The notes under the pieces were generated by a model. The model was not told the origin of the DNA. It worked only from the letters and a program-made list of their open reading frames with translations, and made no database searches. A program made the translations under genes and the position numbers. From positions 2,494,001-2,558,000 of the forward strand of contig NZ_CP053346.1 of NCBI RefSeq assembly GCF_013113735.1: DNA of 64,000 nt, written 5' to 3'. The DNA comes from Sphingomonas sp. AP4-R1. Lineage in GTDB: Bacteria; Pseudomonadota; Alphaproteobacteria; Sphingomonadales; Sphingomonadaceae. This document shows positions 1 to 8,784 of the stretch, one piece after another; the first letter of the stretch is position 1, and every line of letters starts with the position of its first letter.

Positions 1-2018
1 GCCGTGGACCAGTCGCTGTAGGTCGCCTTGTTGTAGGCGCCGCCGGCGGTGATCGTCAGAGCGCGATCGACGGTGAAGGCCGCGTCGAACTCGACGCCGC
101 GCGCCTTGATTCCGGGAATGTTGCCGAGACGGGAACTGTAGCCGGTCGACGAGGTCGGATCGACCTCGCTGGTCACGTTCTGATAGTCGCGGACCTTGGT
201 ATGATAGAGATTGACGTTCAGCGTCAGGCGCCGATCGAGCAGGCTCGCCTTGATGCCCAATTCGTAGTCGGTCGCTTTCTCCGGCAGCACGTTACGTTTG
301 GTGCCGTTATTTTCAAACGCCACCGCGCCCGATTTTTCGCCCGAACTGGCGGATGCATAGAGAAGGATCGCATCGGTCAGCTTGAAGCTGGGATTGATAA
401 GCCACGCTACTGCATCATTCTTGATCTTGTCGCCGTCGATCCTCGCATAATCGGTGCCGACCTGGGCGGCGCGGATCGCATCCGCCGTGGCGTTGCCGGT
501 AGAGATTAGCGGTGCTCCGCTGAGCAGGGTTGTCGTACGGGTGATGCTGTTGGTCTTCTGCTCGCGCGTATAGCGCAAGCCCGCTGTGACACTCAGGCGA
601 TCGGTGGCGGCCCAGTTGACCTGCCCGAAGACGGCTTGGCTATCCGAGACCGGATCCTGATAATTGGTCTGGAACACATCGCCTAGTGCGGCCCGCAGGA
701 AGGTGCGGCCGGCGGTCGTGTTCAGCGTGCGATATTGTGCGTCGGTGGCGTAAAAGGCTCCGGCATCGGCGCCATAGGTGCTGCGGCCGGTGGTCTTCGT
801 GTCGATTTTGAACAGATACAGGCCGACCTGATAATCGAGCGTAGGGATAACCTTGCCCGCGAGCCGGAATTCCTGCGAATATTGCTTAGTATCGACCAGG
901 GTGCCGCTGCGCGCGATGGCGAAGCGGGTCTGCTCGCTGTCATTCTTGGCGTCGAAGGAAAACCAGCGCACCGCGCTGATCGAGGTGAGTTCGACCGCAC
1001 CGGGCGTCCAGTTGGCGATCAAAGAGACGCCGGAATTCTCCGTGACCACCGGACGGGCCATATCCAGATCGATCTTGCTCCAGGATCCGATGATCGGAAC
1101 GTAGCCGCCGAAATAGTCCCGGCTCAGCCGTGTAGTGTAGGTGGTCGTGCGTACCGAACCGTCGTTCAGCGTCGTGGGATCGACCATAAACGGCTTGGTG
1201 TTGCTGTTCTCGTCGGTCTTCGCGGCATCGGCATTCAGCTTCAGCGTCAACGTGTCGCTCGCATTGAGCAGCAGTTGCAGCCTTCCGCCCCAGCGATTGC
1301 GCTCGTGCCAGTGCCCTCCGTCCGAATTGACGTTCAGGATGTCGCCGGTCTGCTTGTCGAGGAAGGCCGAGACGCGGAAAGCCAGTTTATCTGGGATGAG
1401 CGCGTTGGAATAGGATGCGCGCACCTTGGTGGCCCCTGGCGACAGGCCCGCTTCGCCTTCCACCAGCCCTTCAGGGGTGAAGGTCGGGACCTTGCTCGTA
1501 TATTTGATGACGCCCAACGTGGTGTTCTTGCCCAGCAGTGTACCTTGCGGCCCGCGCAACACTTCCACCTGCGCCAGATCGGTGAAGTCCTGATAGGTCA
1601 TGCCGACATGGCCGAGGAAGACGTCATCGACGATCACGCCGACGGCCGCCTCCATATTGTCGTTGCCGCTCGTCTTCCCGATGCCGCGGATCGAGATACC
1701 GGAGCGACGCGCGTTCGGCGTCGTCGCGGTCAGGCCGGGCGCGCGCTGCGTAAGATCGGCGATCGTCAGAACCACCTCGCGGGACAAACGGTCACCACCG
1801 ATCACCGAGATCGGAATCGGTACGCTCTGGGCGCTTTCCTGCCGGTTGCGTGCTGTCACCAGGATGTCGTCTGCGCCCTCGGCCTCGGTAGCCGCATCGG
1901 CATCAGCTGGCGCAGCGAAGGCTGGTGGCGCGACCAGGAACGCGCTGCCGGCGCAAGCGGCCAAAGCGTGTGAGCGAAAACGTGACGACGCGCGTCGGCC
2001 GGCGATGTGATGCCGCAT
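1..2018 (-). CDS. TonB-dependent receptor, C-terminus cut by the window edge
   Basis: Outer-membrane TonB-dependent receptor, about 670 residues visible. It starts at the ATG at 2016-2018. A signal peptide rich in Ala is followed by a TonB-box-like DDILVTARNRQ and a plug domain with the typical SIRGIG and EVLRGPQGTLLGKNT signatures. The beta-barrel then runs off the left edge, so the terminal aromatic residue and the full length cannot be seen. The reading frame is open over the whole visible length. It lies 34 bases downstream of the SMP-30-type gene and is the last visible member of a minus-strand series containing two more receptors, so it probably imports a related substrate. The substrate cannot be told from the sequence. 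Confidence 0.93.
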   Translation of the reverse strand, partial: MRHHIAGRRASSRFRSHALAACAGSAFLVAPPAFAAPADADAATEAEGADDILVTARNRQESAQSVPIPISVIGGDRLSREVVLTIADLTQRAPGLTATTPNARRSGISIRGIGKTSGNDNMEAAVGVIVDDVFLGHVGMTYQDFTDLAQVEVLRGPQGTLLGKNTTLGVIKYTSKVPTFTPEGLVEGEAGLSPGATKVRASYSNALIPDKLAFRVSAFLDKQTGDILNVNSDGGHWHERNRWGGRLQLLLNASDTLTLKLNADAAKTDENSNTKPFMVDPTTLNDGSVRTTTYTTRLSRDYFGGYVPIIGSWSKIDLDMARPVVTENSGVSLIANWTPGAVELTSISAVRWFSFDAKNDSEQTRFAIARSGTLVDTKQYSQEFRLAGKVIPTLDYQVGLYLFKIDTKTTGRSTYGADAGAFYATDAQYRTLNTTAGRTFLRAALGDVFQTNYQDPVSDSQAVFGQVNWAATDRLSVTAGLRYTREQKTNSITRTTTLLSGAPLISTGNATADAIRAAQVGTDYARIDGDKIKNDAVAWLINPSFKLTDAILLYASASSGEKSGAVAFENNGTKRNVLPEKATDYELGIKASLLDRRLTLNVNLYHTKVRDYQNVTSEVDPTSSTGYSSRLGNIPGIKARGVEFDAAFTVDRALTITAGGAYNKATYSDWST

Positions 2019-2052
2019 CAAAACTCCCCAAATAAAATAGACTGTGCCGACG

Positions 2053-3051
2053 TCACTTGCCCGGCCGGGCGATACCCTTGGCGAGCGTGGCGATTCGATA
2101 GACGGCGCCGCGACCCACGACGAAAAGGCGAGACCGATCTCCCCCTCCGAATGCGAGATTCTGAGGCGCGTTCGGCAGTGCGATGACACCCAGTTTCCGT
2201 CCATCGGCCGCGAAGATCTGTACGCCGATGCGGGTGGCGACATAGACGCGTCCATCGGCGTCGACGACGATTCCGTCCGCGCCGCTCGCCGTGCTGCCAG
2301 CGGGCTCTGGCGGCAATTGCAGTTGCGCGAAGTCGCGTCGATCGGCAGCGCTGCCGTCTGCCCGGACCGTAAAGGCCAGGAGCCGATCGCCGGCTGTGTT
2401 CGCGACGTACAAGGTCCGCTCGTCGGGGCTCAGCGCGATGCCATTGGGGCGCGCGATATCGTCCGCGATCAAGGTCACACGCCCGCGAGGATTCACGCGA
2501 TAGACGGCGGTAGCAGCCGGAGGCGAGCCCGGCTGCGGCGCCGCGCCTGGGTCCGTGAAATAGACGTTTCCGGTGTGGGCGAGAACGAGATCGTTGGGCC
2601 GGTTGAAGGCCTTTCCCTTATAATCCTTCGCGATAATTTTCGCCGTTGGCTTCAGTATGGCGATGGCCGAAGGCTGGGTCTGCGCGGCATAGAGATCACC
2701 TTTTGCACCTACCGCCAGCGCGTTCGCGCCGCCGACATGATCGGCATAGGTGGAGATCGTGCCATCGGGCGCGATCCGGACGATCTTGTCCGCGCGGTTC
2801 TCGGTGAACAGGATCGATCCGTCGTCGAGTGCGACGGGGCCTTCGGTACCGTTGAAGCCTTCGCGTATCACCTCGATGCGGGTATCGGCCTTCGTAACCC
2901 CCGCGATCGCCGGCGCGACCAGTGCCTTGCCGCTGCGGGCGTCGCCCTGCGCCGCATAACCCTGCGCTGCGGCTACTCCTGTAAGCGGCCCGCCGGCGGC
3001 GCCCAAGAGAATAGAGCCAGCGCCAGTAACGCCTATCAGAAATCTCGTCAT
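2053..3051 (-). CDS. SMP-30/gluconolactonase-family exported protein
   Basis: A 332-residue beta-propeller protein of the SMP-30/gluconolactonase/LRE family, which hydrolyses lactones using a divalent metal. The N-terminus (MTRFLIGVTGAGSILLGAAG) looks like a signal peptide, so it probably acts in the periplasm. Family landmarks are GTEGPVALDDGSILFTE near residue 70 with a metal-ligand Glu, RPNDLVL near residue 150, SPDERTLYVANT, and ADGIVVDADGRVYV, all typical propeller blades. It sits between TonB-dependent receptors on the same strand, as expected for an enzyme processing an imported or periplasmic lactone or ester. The substrate is unknown. Confidence 0.88.
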   Translation of the reverse strand: MTRFLIGVTGAGSILLGAAGGPLTGVAAAQGYAAQGDARSGKALVAPAIAGVTKADTRIEVIREGFNGTEGPVALDDGSILFTENRADKIVRIAPDGTISTYADHVGGANALAVGAKGDLYAAQTQPSAIAILKPTAKIIAKDYKGKAFNRPNDLVLAHTGNVYFTDPGAAPQPGSPPAATAVYRVNPRGRVTLIADDIARPNGIALSPDERTLYVANTAGDRLLAFTVRADGSAADRRDFAQLQLPPEPAGSTASGADGIVVDADGRVYVATRIGVQIFAADGRKLGVIALPNAPQNLAFGGGDRSRLFVVGRGAVYRIATLAKGIARPGK

Positions 3052-3268
3052 TCAACTGGCCCCTATTTGATCATAGGTCGGCTAGGACTGATCGAGCGAT
3101 ATCCGAAATATGGTTTCGCTATATGTTATGCAGCGATGTTATGAGACTGCACTGATGTTGTCCGATCCACGGGAGGCCCGGAAATAAGGCGGCCCCTGAT
3201 CGAGCAGGATCTAGCGCCATCATGCGCAAGTGGCTTCTATCCTTGCACCTGATGAGCATCGATCCAGC

Positions 3269-5308
3269 CTAAAGATTCCACCGGGCTCCGGCGCGAACGG
3301 AGCGAGGCTCCATCACGCGGCTCAGACGCCCCTCGACGGGACCGTGGGTGTCGAAGGCGGGAACATAGGATTCGTAGTAATAAGCGATATCCTTGTCGCG
3401 ACTGTTGAATACGTTGAGCAACTCTCCGTAGAGTTCCAGGCGCTTCACCTTCCAGGCCGCGCGCAAATTGACGACGGTACTGCCTTTGTCGCGAAGGCTG
3501 TTATCCTCCAGCAGCGGATAAGGACCGAGATGGCGAAGGCGGACGCTTGCCTCCCAACGGTTCCAGACGATCGAGGCTCCGGCCGATGCCGCATTCTCGA
3601 AAGCATTCGGGATGCGGTCGCCATTGTCGAAGCGGGCATGGTTGGCGGTATAATTTCCGTCCAGCGCGAGCCACGACAAGGGGCGCCAGAAGGCGACGAG
3701 TTCGTAGCCATGGCGTCGGCTCGCACCCGATGGCTCGACGGCATTGGAATCGCCGACGAAGCGCAATTCGCTGCCGACGTTCAACCACCAATATGTGGCG
3801 GTCAACGTCAGTTTCGACCGCTGCCAACGCGCGCCCAGTTCCTGTCCCGTACCGCGGACGAGAACTGGGACGGGCGTATCGACATTGGCGGCGCCACGCA
3901 CATCGTTCGAGTGAAAGCCGCGCCCCCAATTGCCGTAGAGCTCGAGTGCGGGCGTCACGACATAAGCGAGCGAGGCCTTGGGCGAGACGATCCGGTCATG
4001 CCCGCTGCCCTCTCCGAGGGCCGCCGCCGCTGCGTCCCGTGCCCGAACCGAGTAATGATAGGCGTCGGCGCGTAGACCGCCCGTGACGCGCAATCCTGCC
4101 AATGGCCTCCAGGTCGCATCGGCGTAAGCGGCGGTCGATGCTTCTCCGACATGGTAACGGCCAAGCGATGCCACGAAGGTGCGGTCGCTGGTGTGCGAAA
4201 CCCCGACGTCACCGATATGATCGTATCGGCCCTCGACTCCGATCTGGGCGGTCAGGCTCGGGGCAATGTCGAGAGTCTTTTCGCCCCGGCCACCGGTGAT
4301 CCAGCGGCGATCATATTGGCGGATCTGCGCGCTCGTTCCGTCCGGGTTCGCGTATGTGGGGTTGGAGTACATCGCCCAATCATAATATTGACCGTAAAGG
4401 TTTGCGTGCCAGCCCGACTGGCGGACGGCGACATTGCCGACCAGTCGCGTGGTCTCGCCGTGGGCGGTGGGATCGGGCGAGCAGAAGACATTTTCGCAGA
4501 CAGGCGAGCCGATGATGCGCTCGGGAATCTGCTCGGTCGGGTGCCAGGTTGCACGATAGGCCTGTAGGGAGGCCTCGATGCGCCCGGATCCGGCCGGCCG
4601 GCTATATTTGACGAAGCCGGCATAATGGCGAAGCTGCTCTGGTTCCTGCCAGGGGCCGTCATAGCGTTTCGCCTGCCCGACGAACGTCAGCGCCCCGCCT
4701 GCGGAGTCCACGATCGTGGCGCCTCCCGCGAGGCGCCGGTAGCCATAGGAGCCGCCTTCGGCGGACACCCAGGGCCGGTCGAAGGCATCGATCGTCGTCA
4801 TATAGGCGGCTCCGGCCAGTGCGAAATCGCCGCCGTCCGCCCGGTACGGGCCTTTGCGGAAATCCTCCCGCGCGACGATTTCGGGGATGAGCCCGTTCAG
4901 ATCGAGATAGCCCTGGCCGTGGCCGTGGCTCCGCAGATTCATCTGCACGCCATCGATATAGGTTGTGAAATCGCTGCCGTGATCGAGATTGAAGCCGCGC
5001 AGGAAATACTGGTTGGCCTTGCCGCTGCCGGAATGCTGGGCGGCGACAAGACCGGGAACGGCCTCCAGCAATTCGGCTACGCGCAGCAGCGGCCGCACGA
5101 GCAGGTCGGACCCGGCAACGGTTCCTTCGCTGGCGGCCGCCGCGACGCCGATCTTGGCCTCGCCGCGGCCGAATATCAGGATATCCGACGCGTTGGGATC
5201 TCCCGCATCATCGGAACCGATGGATGCGGCCGGTGCCTCGGCCGCGATCGCGGCCGAGGTGGTCCAATGAAGCAGCAAGGCAAGCGACCCGATATGCCTG
5301 ATCCGCAT
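3269..5308 (-). CDS. TonB-dependent receptor (679 aa)
   Basis: Complete outer-membrane receptor with a cleavable signal peptide (Ala-rich, ending near AAIAAEA), a TonB-box-like ASDILIFGRGE segment, a plug domain (LLEAVPGLVAAQHSGSGKAN, FLRGFNLDHGSDF, YIDGVQMNL) and a barrel ending in WNL with an aromatic residue near the terminus. The plug begins VPGLV and carries a GHGQGYLDLNGLIPE stretch, typical of one receptor subgroup common in Proteobacteria. Its ATG shares one base with the TAA of the upstream receptor (TAATG), so the two are translationally coupled. The substrate is unknown. Confidence 0.92.
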   Translation of the reverse strand: MRIRHIGSLALLLHWTTSAAIAAEAPAASIGSDDAGDPNASDILIFGRGEAKIGVAAAASEGTVAGSDLLVRPLLRVAELLEAVPGLVAAQHSGSGKANQYFLRGFNLDHGSDFTTYIDGVQMNLRSHGHGQGYLDLNGLIPEIVAREDFRKGPYRADGGDFALAGAAYMTTIDAFDRPWVSAEGGSYGYRRLAGGATIVDSAGGALTFVGQAKRYDGPWQEPEQLRHYAGFVKYSRPAGSGRIEASLQAYRATWHPTEQIPERIIGSPVCENVFCSPDPTAHGETTRLVGNVAVRQSGWHANLYGQYYDWAMYSNPTYANPDGTSAQIRQYDRRWITGGRGEKTLDIAPSLTAQIGVEGRYDHIGDVGVSHTSDRTFVASLGRYHVGEASTAAYADATWRPLAGLRVTGGLRADAYHYSVRARDAAAAALGEGSGHDRIVSPKASLAYVVTPALELYGNWGRGFHSNDVRGAANVDTPVPVLVRGTGQELGARWQRSKLTLTATYWWLNVGSELRFVGDSNAVEPSGASRRHGYELVAFWRPLSWLALDGNYTANHARFDNGDRIPNAFENAASAGASIVWNRWEASVRLRHLGPYPLLEDNSLRDKGSTVVNLRAAWKVKRLELYGELLNVFNSRDKDIAYYYESYVPAFDTHGPVEGRLSRVMEPRSVRAGARWNL

Positions 5309-8163
5309 TATCTGAACTTGCTACTCACGACGGCGCCGATCCACCGGCGGCGCTGATAGACGGTGTAGGTGTTCCAGCCCGGATCGCCGCGGTCCTCGTC
5401 GAAGAGGTTGCGAACGACCAGATTGACGTCAAACAGCCCGTCCCGACGGCCGAAGCCGATCGAAGCATCGGCGATGCCATAAGGTTTGCGGAAGCCATAA
5501 GCTGAGAGGGCGGTGTCGCCATTCTCCCGGCTGGTGTACGTGTAGCCAGCGCTGGTGTGGAACAGATAGTTCTCGAAGATCGGCCGCCTATAATCGCCTG
5601 TCACGTTGAACTGCAGCTTTGGCGCATTGGGCAGGGTAAACCCGCTCACGTCGCGGAAACGCTGGGTCAGGTTCGCATTTTCCGAAGGCTGGCCGGAAAA
5701 TGCGAAGTCCAGATATTTCGCGTCCGTATAGGCTCCGGAGAAACGGAACGTCGTGTAGCGCAGCCCGCTATAGACGAGGTCCGTCTCCAGTCCTTGCGTC
5801 CGCACCTTTCCGACATTGCCGACACCGCTCGAATAATACAGCGTCCCATCGTTGTTCAGCGCGGTCAGGAGATCGTCGAGGAAATAAACGGTCTGCTGGA
5901 AATCCTTGATGTAGGACCGGAATACATTGGCGTTGAGCACGAGGTCGCCGCCAAGCCAGTTGGTTCGTACGCCGACCTCATAGGAGATCGTCCGCTCTTT
6001 TTTCGCGGGTAGATTGCGCGGCGCGCCGCTGGTCCCCGGAACGAGCCCGTTGAACTGCGCGATGCCCGGCTTTTCGCCATATTGGACCGTCGCATAGCTT
6101 GTGAGATTTTGTGAGAAATCGTTCCGCACGCTTAACTGGCCGGTGTAGATATTCCCAATCCAGGGCTTGGCCGCGGTTTCGCTGAACAGGGTGCTGAAGG
6201 TCCGCAGGCGGATGGCCTTCGCCGCCGCGACCTGGCGACGCTGGGCTGCTGTCAGGCTGTTATAGGCGCCTCCGGGCGTGCCGGTCGCCGCGACGTTGAA
6301 ATATTGCTGGGCCACGGCATCGGCCAGCGAAAGCTGGGCCGCACTCTGGCCGGCGACCAGCGTACCCGCATTGGCGGCGGTGAAAGCCGTGCTGTTGAAG
6401 CCGCCGAGCTGTACCGCACCGACGTTCACGGGATTGAGAGACGAGCCATATCCATTGTCGAGGATCGAGATGCTCTCGCTCAGCCTGCGCGCCTCGCGGG
6501 AGATGCGCCCGCCGGTGGTGAGCGTCAGCGTATGCGTCAGGTGCCAGTCGGCCTGCGCGAAGGCAGATTTGCTTTCGCTCCGAACGTAGCTCTGGTCTCC
6601 TCGATAGACCCGCGCGAGCGAATTGGTCAGCAGTTCGCGGCCGGAGCTATTCGCGTCGAGCGCGGCATATTCCGCCACGTTGGCGTTGTAGGCGCCGGAA
6701 TCGTTGCCCTGGCGACTGCGATTGAGCGAGTTCGTATGTGCCTTCAGGTAGAACAGGCCGGCGGTGTAGTTCACCAGCCCGTCGCCCAGCTCGCCCGTCA
6801 GCTTCGCCTCGTTGGTGAACTGCCAATATGTGCTGATGAAGCCGCCGTTCCTGCTGATGTCGAACGGGGTGCCATCGTCATTGGCGGCGAGGAAATAATG
6901 CTTCCGCGCCGACGACAGAACCGACAGGGTCTGATCGCCGATGTCCCATGATGCATCGACGAGACCGCCTTTGCCTCCCGTCGTGATGGCACGGTTGGAA
7001 TCCAGATAGACCGGATATTTGTAATAATCGTTGGCGGTATAGGCGCTCTGCTGCGTGAACCACCGACGGCTCAATTTGGCGATCACATCGTTGGTTTTGT
7101 CGACTGGCGCGCCATTCGCGTAGAAATCGGGCGTCGGCTTGTTGAAGGCCAGGCCGTTCACATATTCGTCGCCGTTCGGCTGGTGATCGTACAGCACGCG
7201 CACACGGAAATCTTCGGTGGGCGTGAAGAGCAGCTGCACGCGGCCATATGTGCGGTCGATATTGCCGTGGCTCTGCAGCCCGCGCAGGTCGGGATATTTA
7301 TTCCAGTAATCGCCATCGCGCTGGTCGCGGGTCGCCGTGATGCGGAAGGCGAGCTTGCCGTCGATGATCGGGCCGCCACCCTCGACTTCGGCACGTAACG
7401 CATTGTTGGAGCCTAACGTGAGCGACGCGCTGGCATCGGGCGTGAAGCTCGGTCGACGCGTGGTCACATTGATCTGGCCAACGCTCGTGTGGCGCGCGCC
7501 GGTCGTGCCCTGCGGTCCGCGTGTGACGTTGACCTGCTCGATATCGACCAGATCGGTGCCGACCGCCATCGCGAGGTAGGCATATGGCACACCGTCCACG
7601 GTCAGGCCGATCGAGGGATCGATCGTGTCGGTGCCGGCGCCGGCGGTGAGGCCGCGCATCGAGAAGCTGCCGGTGCGCGGATTGCCGTCATTGAAGCGGA
7701 CGTTGCCGAGGCGGCTCAGAACATCCGGCAATGTGACCTGATCGAAGATCTTCAGTTCGGCCTGCGTGACGACCGAGACGGGCTTGGGATTGTCCTTGAG
7801 GTCGCGCAGCGCGGCGCCGACGATGCGGCCGACGACCTTGACTTCATCCTCATCGGCGTTGGCGACGCCTGTCGCGGGAGCGGGCGCATCCGCTGCGGCA
7901 TTGTTTAAGTTCTCCGGAGCCGCGACGGGCGGATGTGCCGCTGCCGGATGCGCACCCTGAGCGGAGGCAAGCTGCCGCCGTAGCTCGTCCAATTCCCGCC
8001 GAAGCCGCACATTCTCCGTCTGCAGGTCGCTGCCTGCGGCGCCGTCGGCGGTCTGGGAGTGCAAGGGCGCGGCCAGCAGGCCCATCGACAGCGCGACGCC
8101 GGCATGGAGACTTTGCTTGGCGGCACTCAGCCGGGAGGCGCGCGCGTTCGTGTTGACAGACAT
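5308..8163 (-). CDS. TonB-dependent receptor with periplasmic coiled-coil N-terminus (951 aa)
   Basis: Long TonB-dependent receptor. After the signal peptide (cleavage near LHSQTADG) there is a heptad-like segment around residues 48-70 (ENVRLRRELDELRRQLASAQ), then a Pro/Ala linker and a plug domain with the TonB-box-like EDEVKVVGR and the plug markers SFSMRGLTAG, VDGVPYAYLA and NVTRGPQGTTGARHT. The barrel ends SSKFR. The coiled coil before the TonB box is an extension most receptors lack, and it might mediate a periplasmic contact. The next receptor is coupled by a one-base overlap. The expected ligand is a larger organic compound, not necessarily iron, because this locus contains catabolic rather than siderophore genes. 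Confidence 0.92.
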   Translation of the reverse strand: MSVNTNARASRLSAAKQSLHAGVALSMGLLAAPLHSQTADGAAGSDLQTENVRLRRELDELRRQLASAQGAHPAAAHPPVAAPENLNNAAADAPAPATGVANADEDEVKVVGRIVGAALRDLKDNPKPVSVVTQAELKIFDQVTLPDVLSRLGNVRFNDGNPRTGSFSMRGLTAGAGTDTIDPSIGLTVDGVPYAYLAMAVGTDLVDIEQVNVTRGPQGTTGARHTSVGQINVTTRRPSFTPDASASLTLGSNNALRAEVEGGGPIIDGKLAFRITATRDQRDGDYWNKYPDLRGLQSHGNIDRTYGRVQLLFTPTEDFRVRVLYDHQPNGDEYVNGLAFNKPTPDFYANGAPVDKTNDVIAKLSRRWFTQQSAYTANDYYKYPVYLDSNRAITTGGKGGLVDASWDIGDQTLSVLSSARKHYFLAANDDGTPFDISRNGGFISTYWQFTNEAKLTGELGDGLVNYTAGLFYLKAHTNSLNRSRQGNDSGAYNANVAEYAALDANSSGRELLTNSLARVYRGDQSYVRSESKSAFAQADWHLTHTLTLTTGGRISREARRLSESISILDNGYGSSLNPVNVGAVQLGGFNSTAFTAANAGTLVAGQSAAQLSLADAVAQQYFNVAATGTPGGAYNSLTAAQRRQVAAAKAIRLRTFSTLFSETAAKPWIGNIYTGQLSVRNDFSQNLTSYATVQYGEKPGIAQFNGLVPGTSGAPRNLPAKKERTISYEVGVRTNWLGGDLVLNANVFRSYIKDFQQTVYFLDDLLTALNNDGTLYYSSGVGNVGKVRTQGLETDLVYSGLRYTTFRFSGAYTDAKYLDFAFSGQPSENANLTQRFRDVSGFTLPNAPKLQFNVTGDYRRPIFENYLFHTSAGYTYTSRENGDTALSAYGFRKPYGIADASIGFGRRDGLFDVNLVVRNLFDEDRGDPGWNTYTVYQRRRWIGAVVSSKFR

Positions 8164-8544
8164 GATTGGTCCCCTTTCGATGAAGCCCCCGCCTGCGCCT
8201 GCCCGATCGTCTGGTGGATCGCGGTCAGAGGCGGGGGGGCACGTTGCTGGCCGATGCCCTCTCCCTGCCGGTCACGACCGGGCATCGACCGTGGGTACGG
8301 CCTGGTTTGGCTGAAGGCCGGTCGTCAGGACGGAGATGCGGCGGATCGATATCGGCTTGGTGCCAAGCATTCCTGGCTCGTGCGCATCATGCCGGTAGAT
8401 CGATTACCAATAGCTCCGTCCTTTCGACTGAGCTGGTATGAGAATCGTTCATTCTACGGAAAGAACATCCGGTAACCTCGACATAACGCAGGCGATATGT
8501 TGAGGCGGAAGGGACGGATCAGTTCGATCTTTATTGCTGGCAGT
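8164..8544 (-). other. Gene-free spacer upstream of the receptor pair
   Basis: No convincing reading frame was found in about 380 bases. It lies between the end of the small Cys-rich gene and the start of the 951-residue receptor, so it probably carries the receptor promoter. No clear -35/-10 pair or strong hairpin was identified by eye. Confidence 0.4.
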
Positions 8545-8784
8545 TCAGCCGTCGCTCGGCTCGAAGGCCGCGCAGCGGCGCCGGCCGTTGATGACCCGGT
8601 CGAGGCGCAGGCAAAGACCGCTCGATGCCCAGACTGAAGATTGGGCCGAGGCCATGGCCGATAGCCCTGGCAGCGCGGCTTCCATCTGATGGGGATCGTT
8701 GGAATAATGACGACAGGACACGCACCCCTCCGCAGGCTGGCGGAACAGGCGCCGCACTCTGGTGAGCGCCTTGGTCAGCGTCAT
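8545..8784 (-). CDS. Small cysteine-containing protein coupled to the YeiH-type transporter
   Basis: A 79-residue protein of no named family that I recognise. Its ATG (8782-8784) overlaps the TGA of the YeiH-type gene as ATGA, indicating translational coupling. Visible features are a CVSCRHY motif near residue 25, a later GLCLR Cys and a C-terminal RRRCAAFEP Cys. Four spaced Cys suggest a small metal-binding or redox fold. A longer reading from an upstream TTG is possible, but the coupled ATG is preferred. The frame overlapping it (8531-8791) has no such pattern and is treated as a shadow. Confidence 0.6.
   Translation of the reverse strand: MTLTKALTRVRRLFRQPAEGCVSCRHYSNDPHQMEAALPGLSAMASAQSSVWASSGLCLRLDRVINGRRRCAAFEPSDG

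Noticed and set aside
735..1973. Long plus-strand frame over the left receptor
   Set aside because: It is antisense to the TonB-dependent receptor gene, whose motifs are clear; its translation has no family character.
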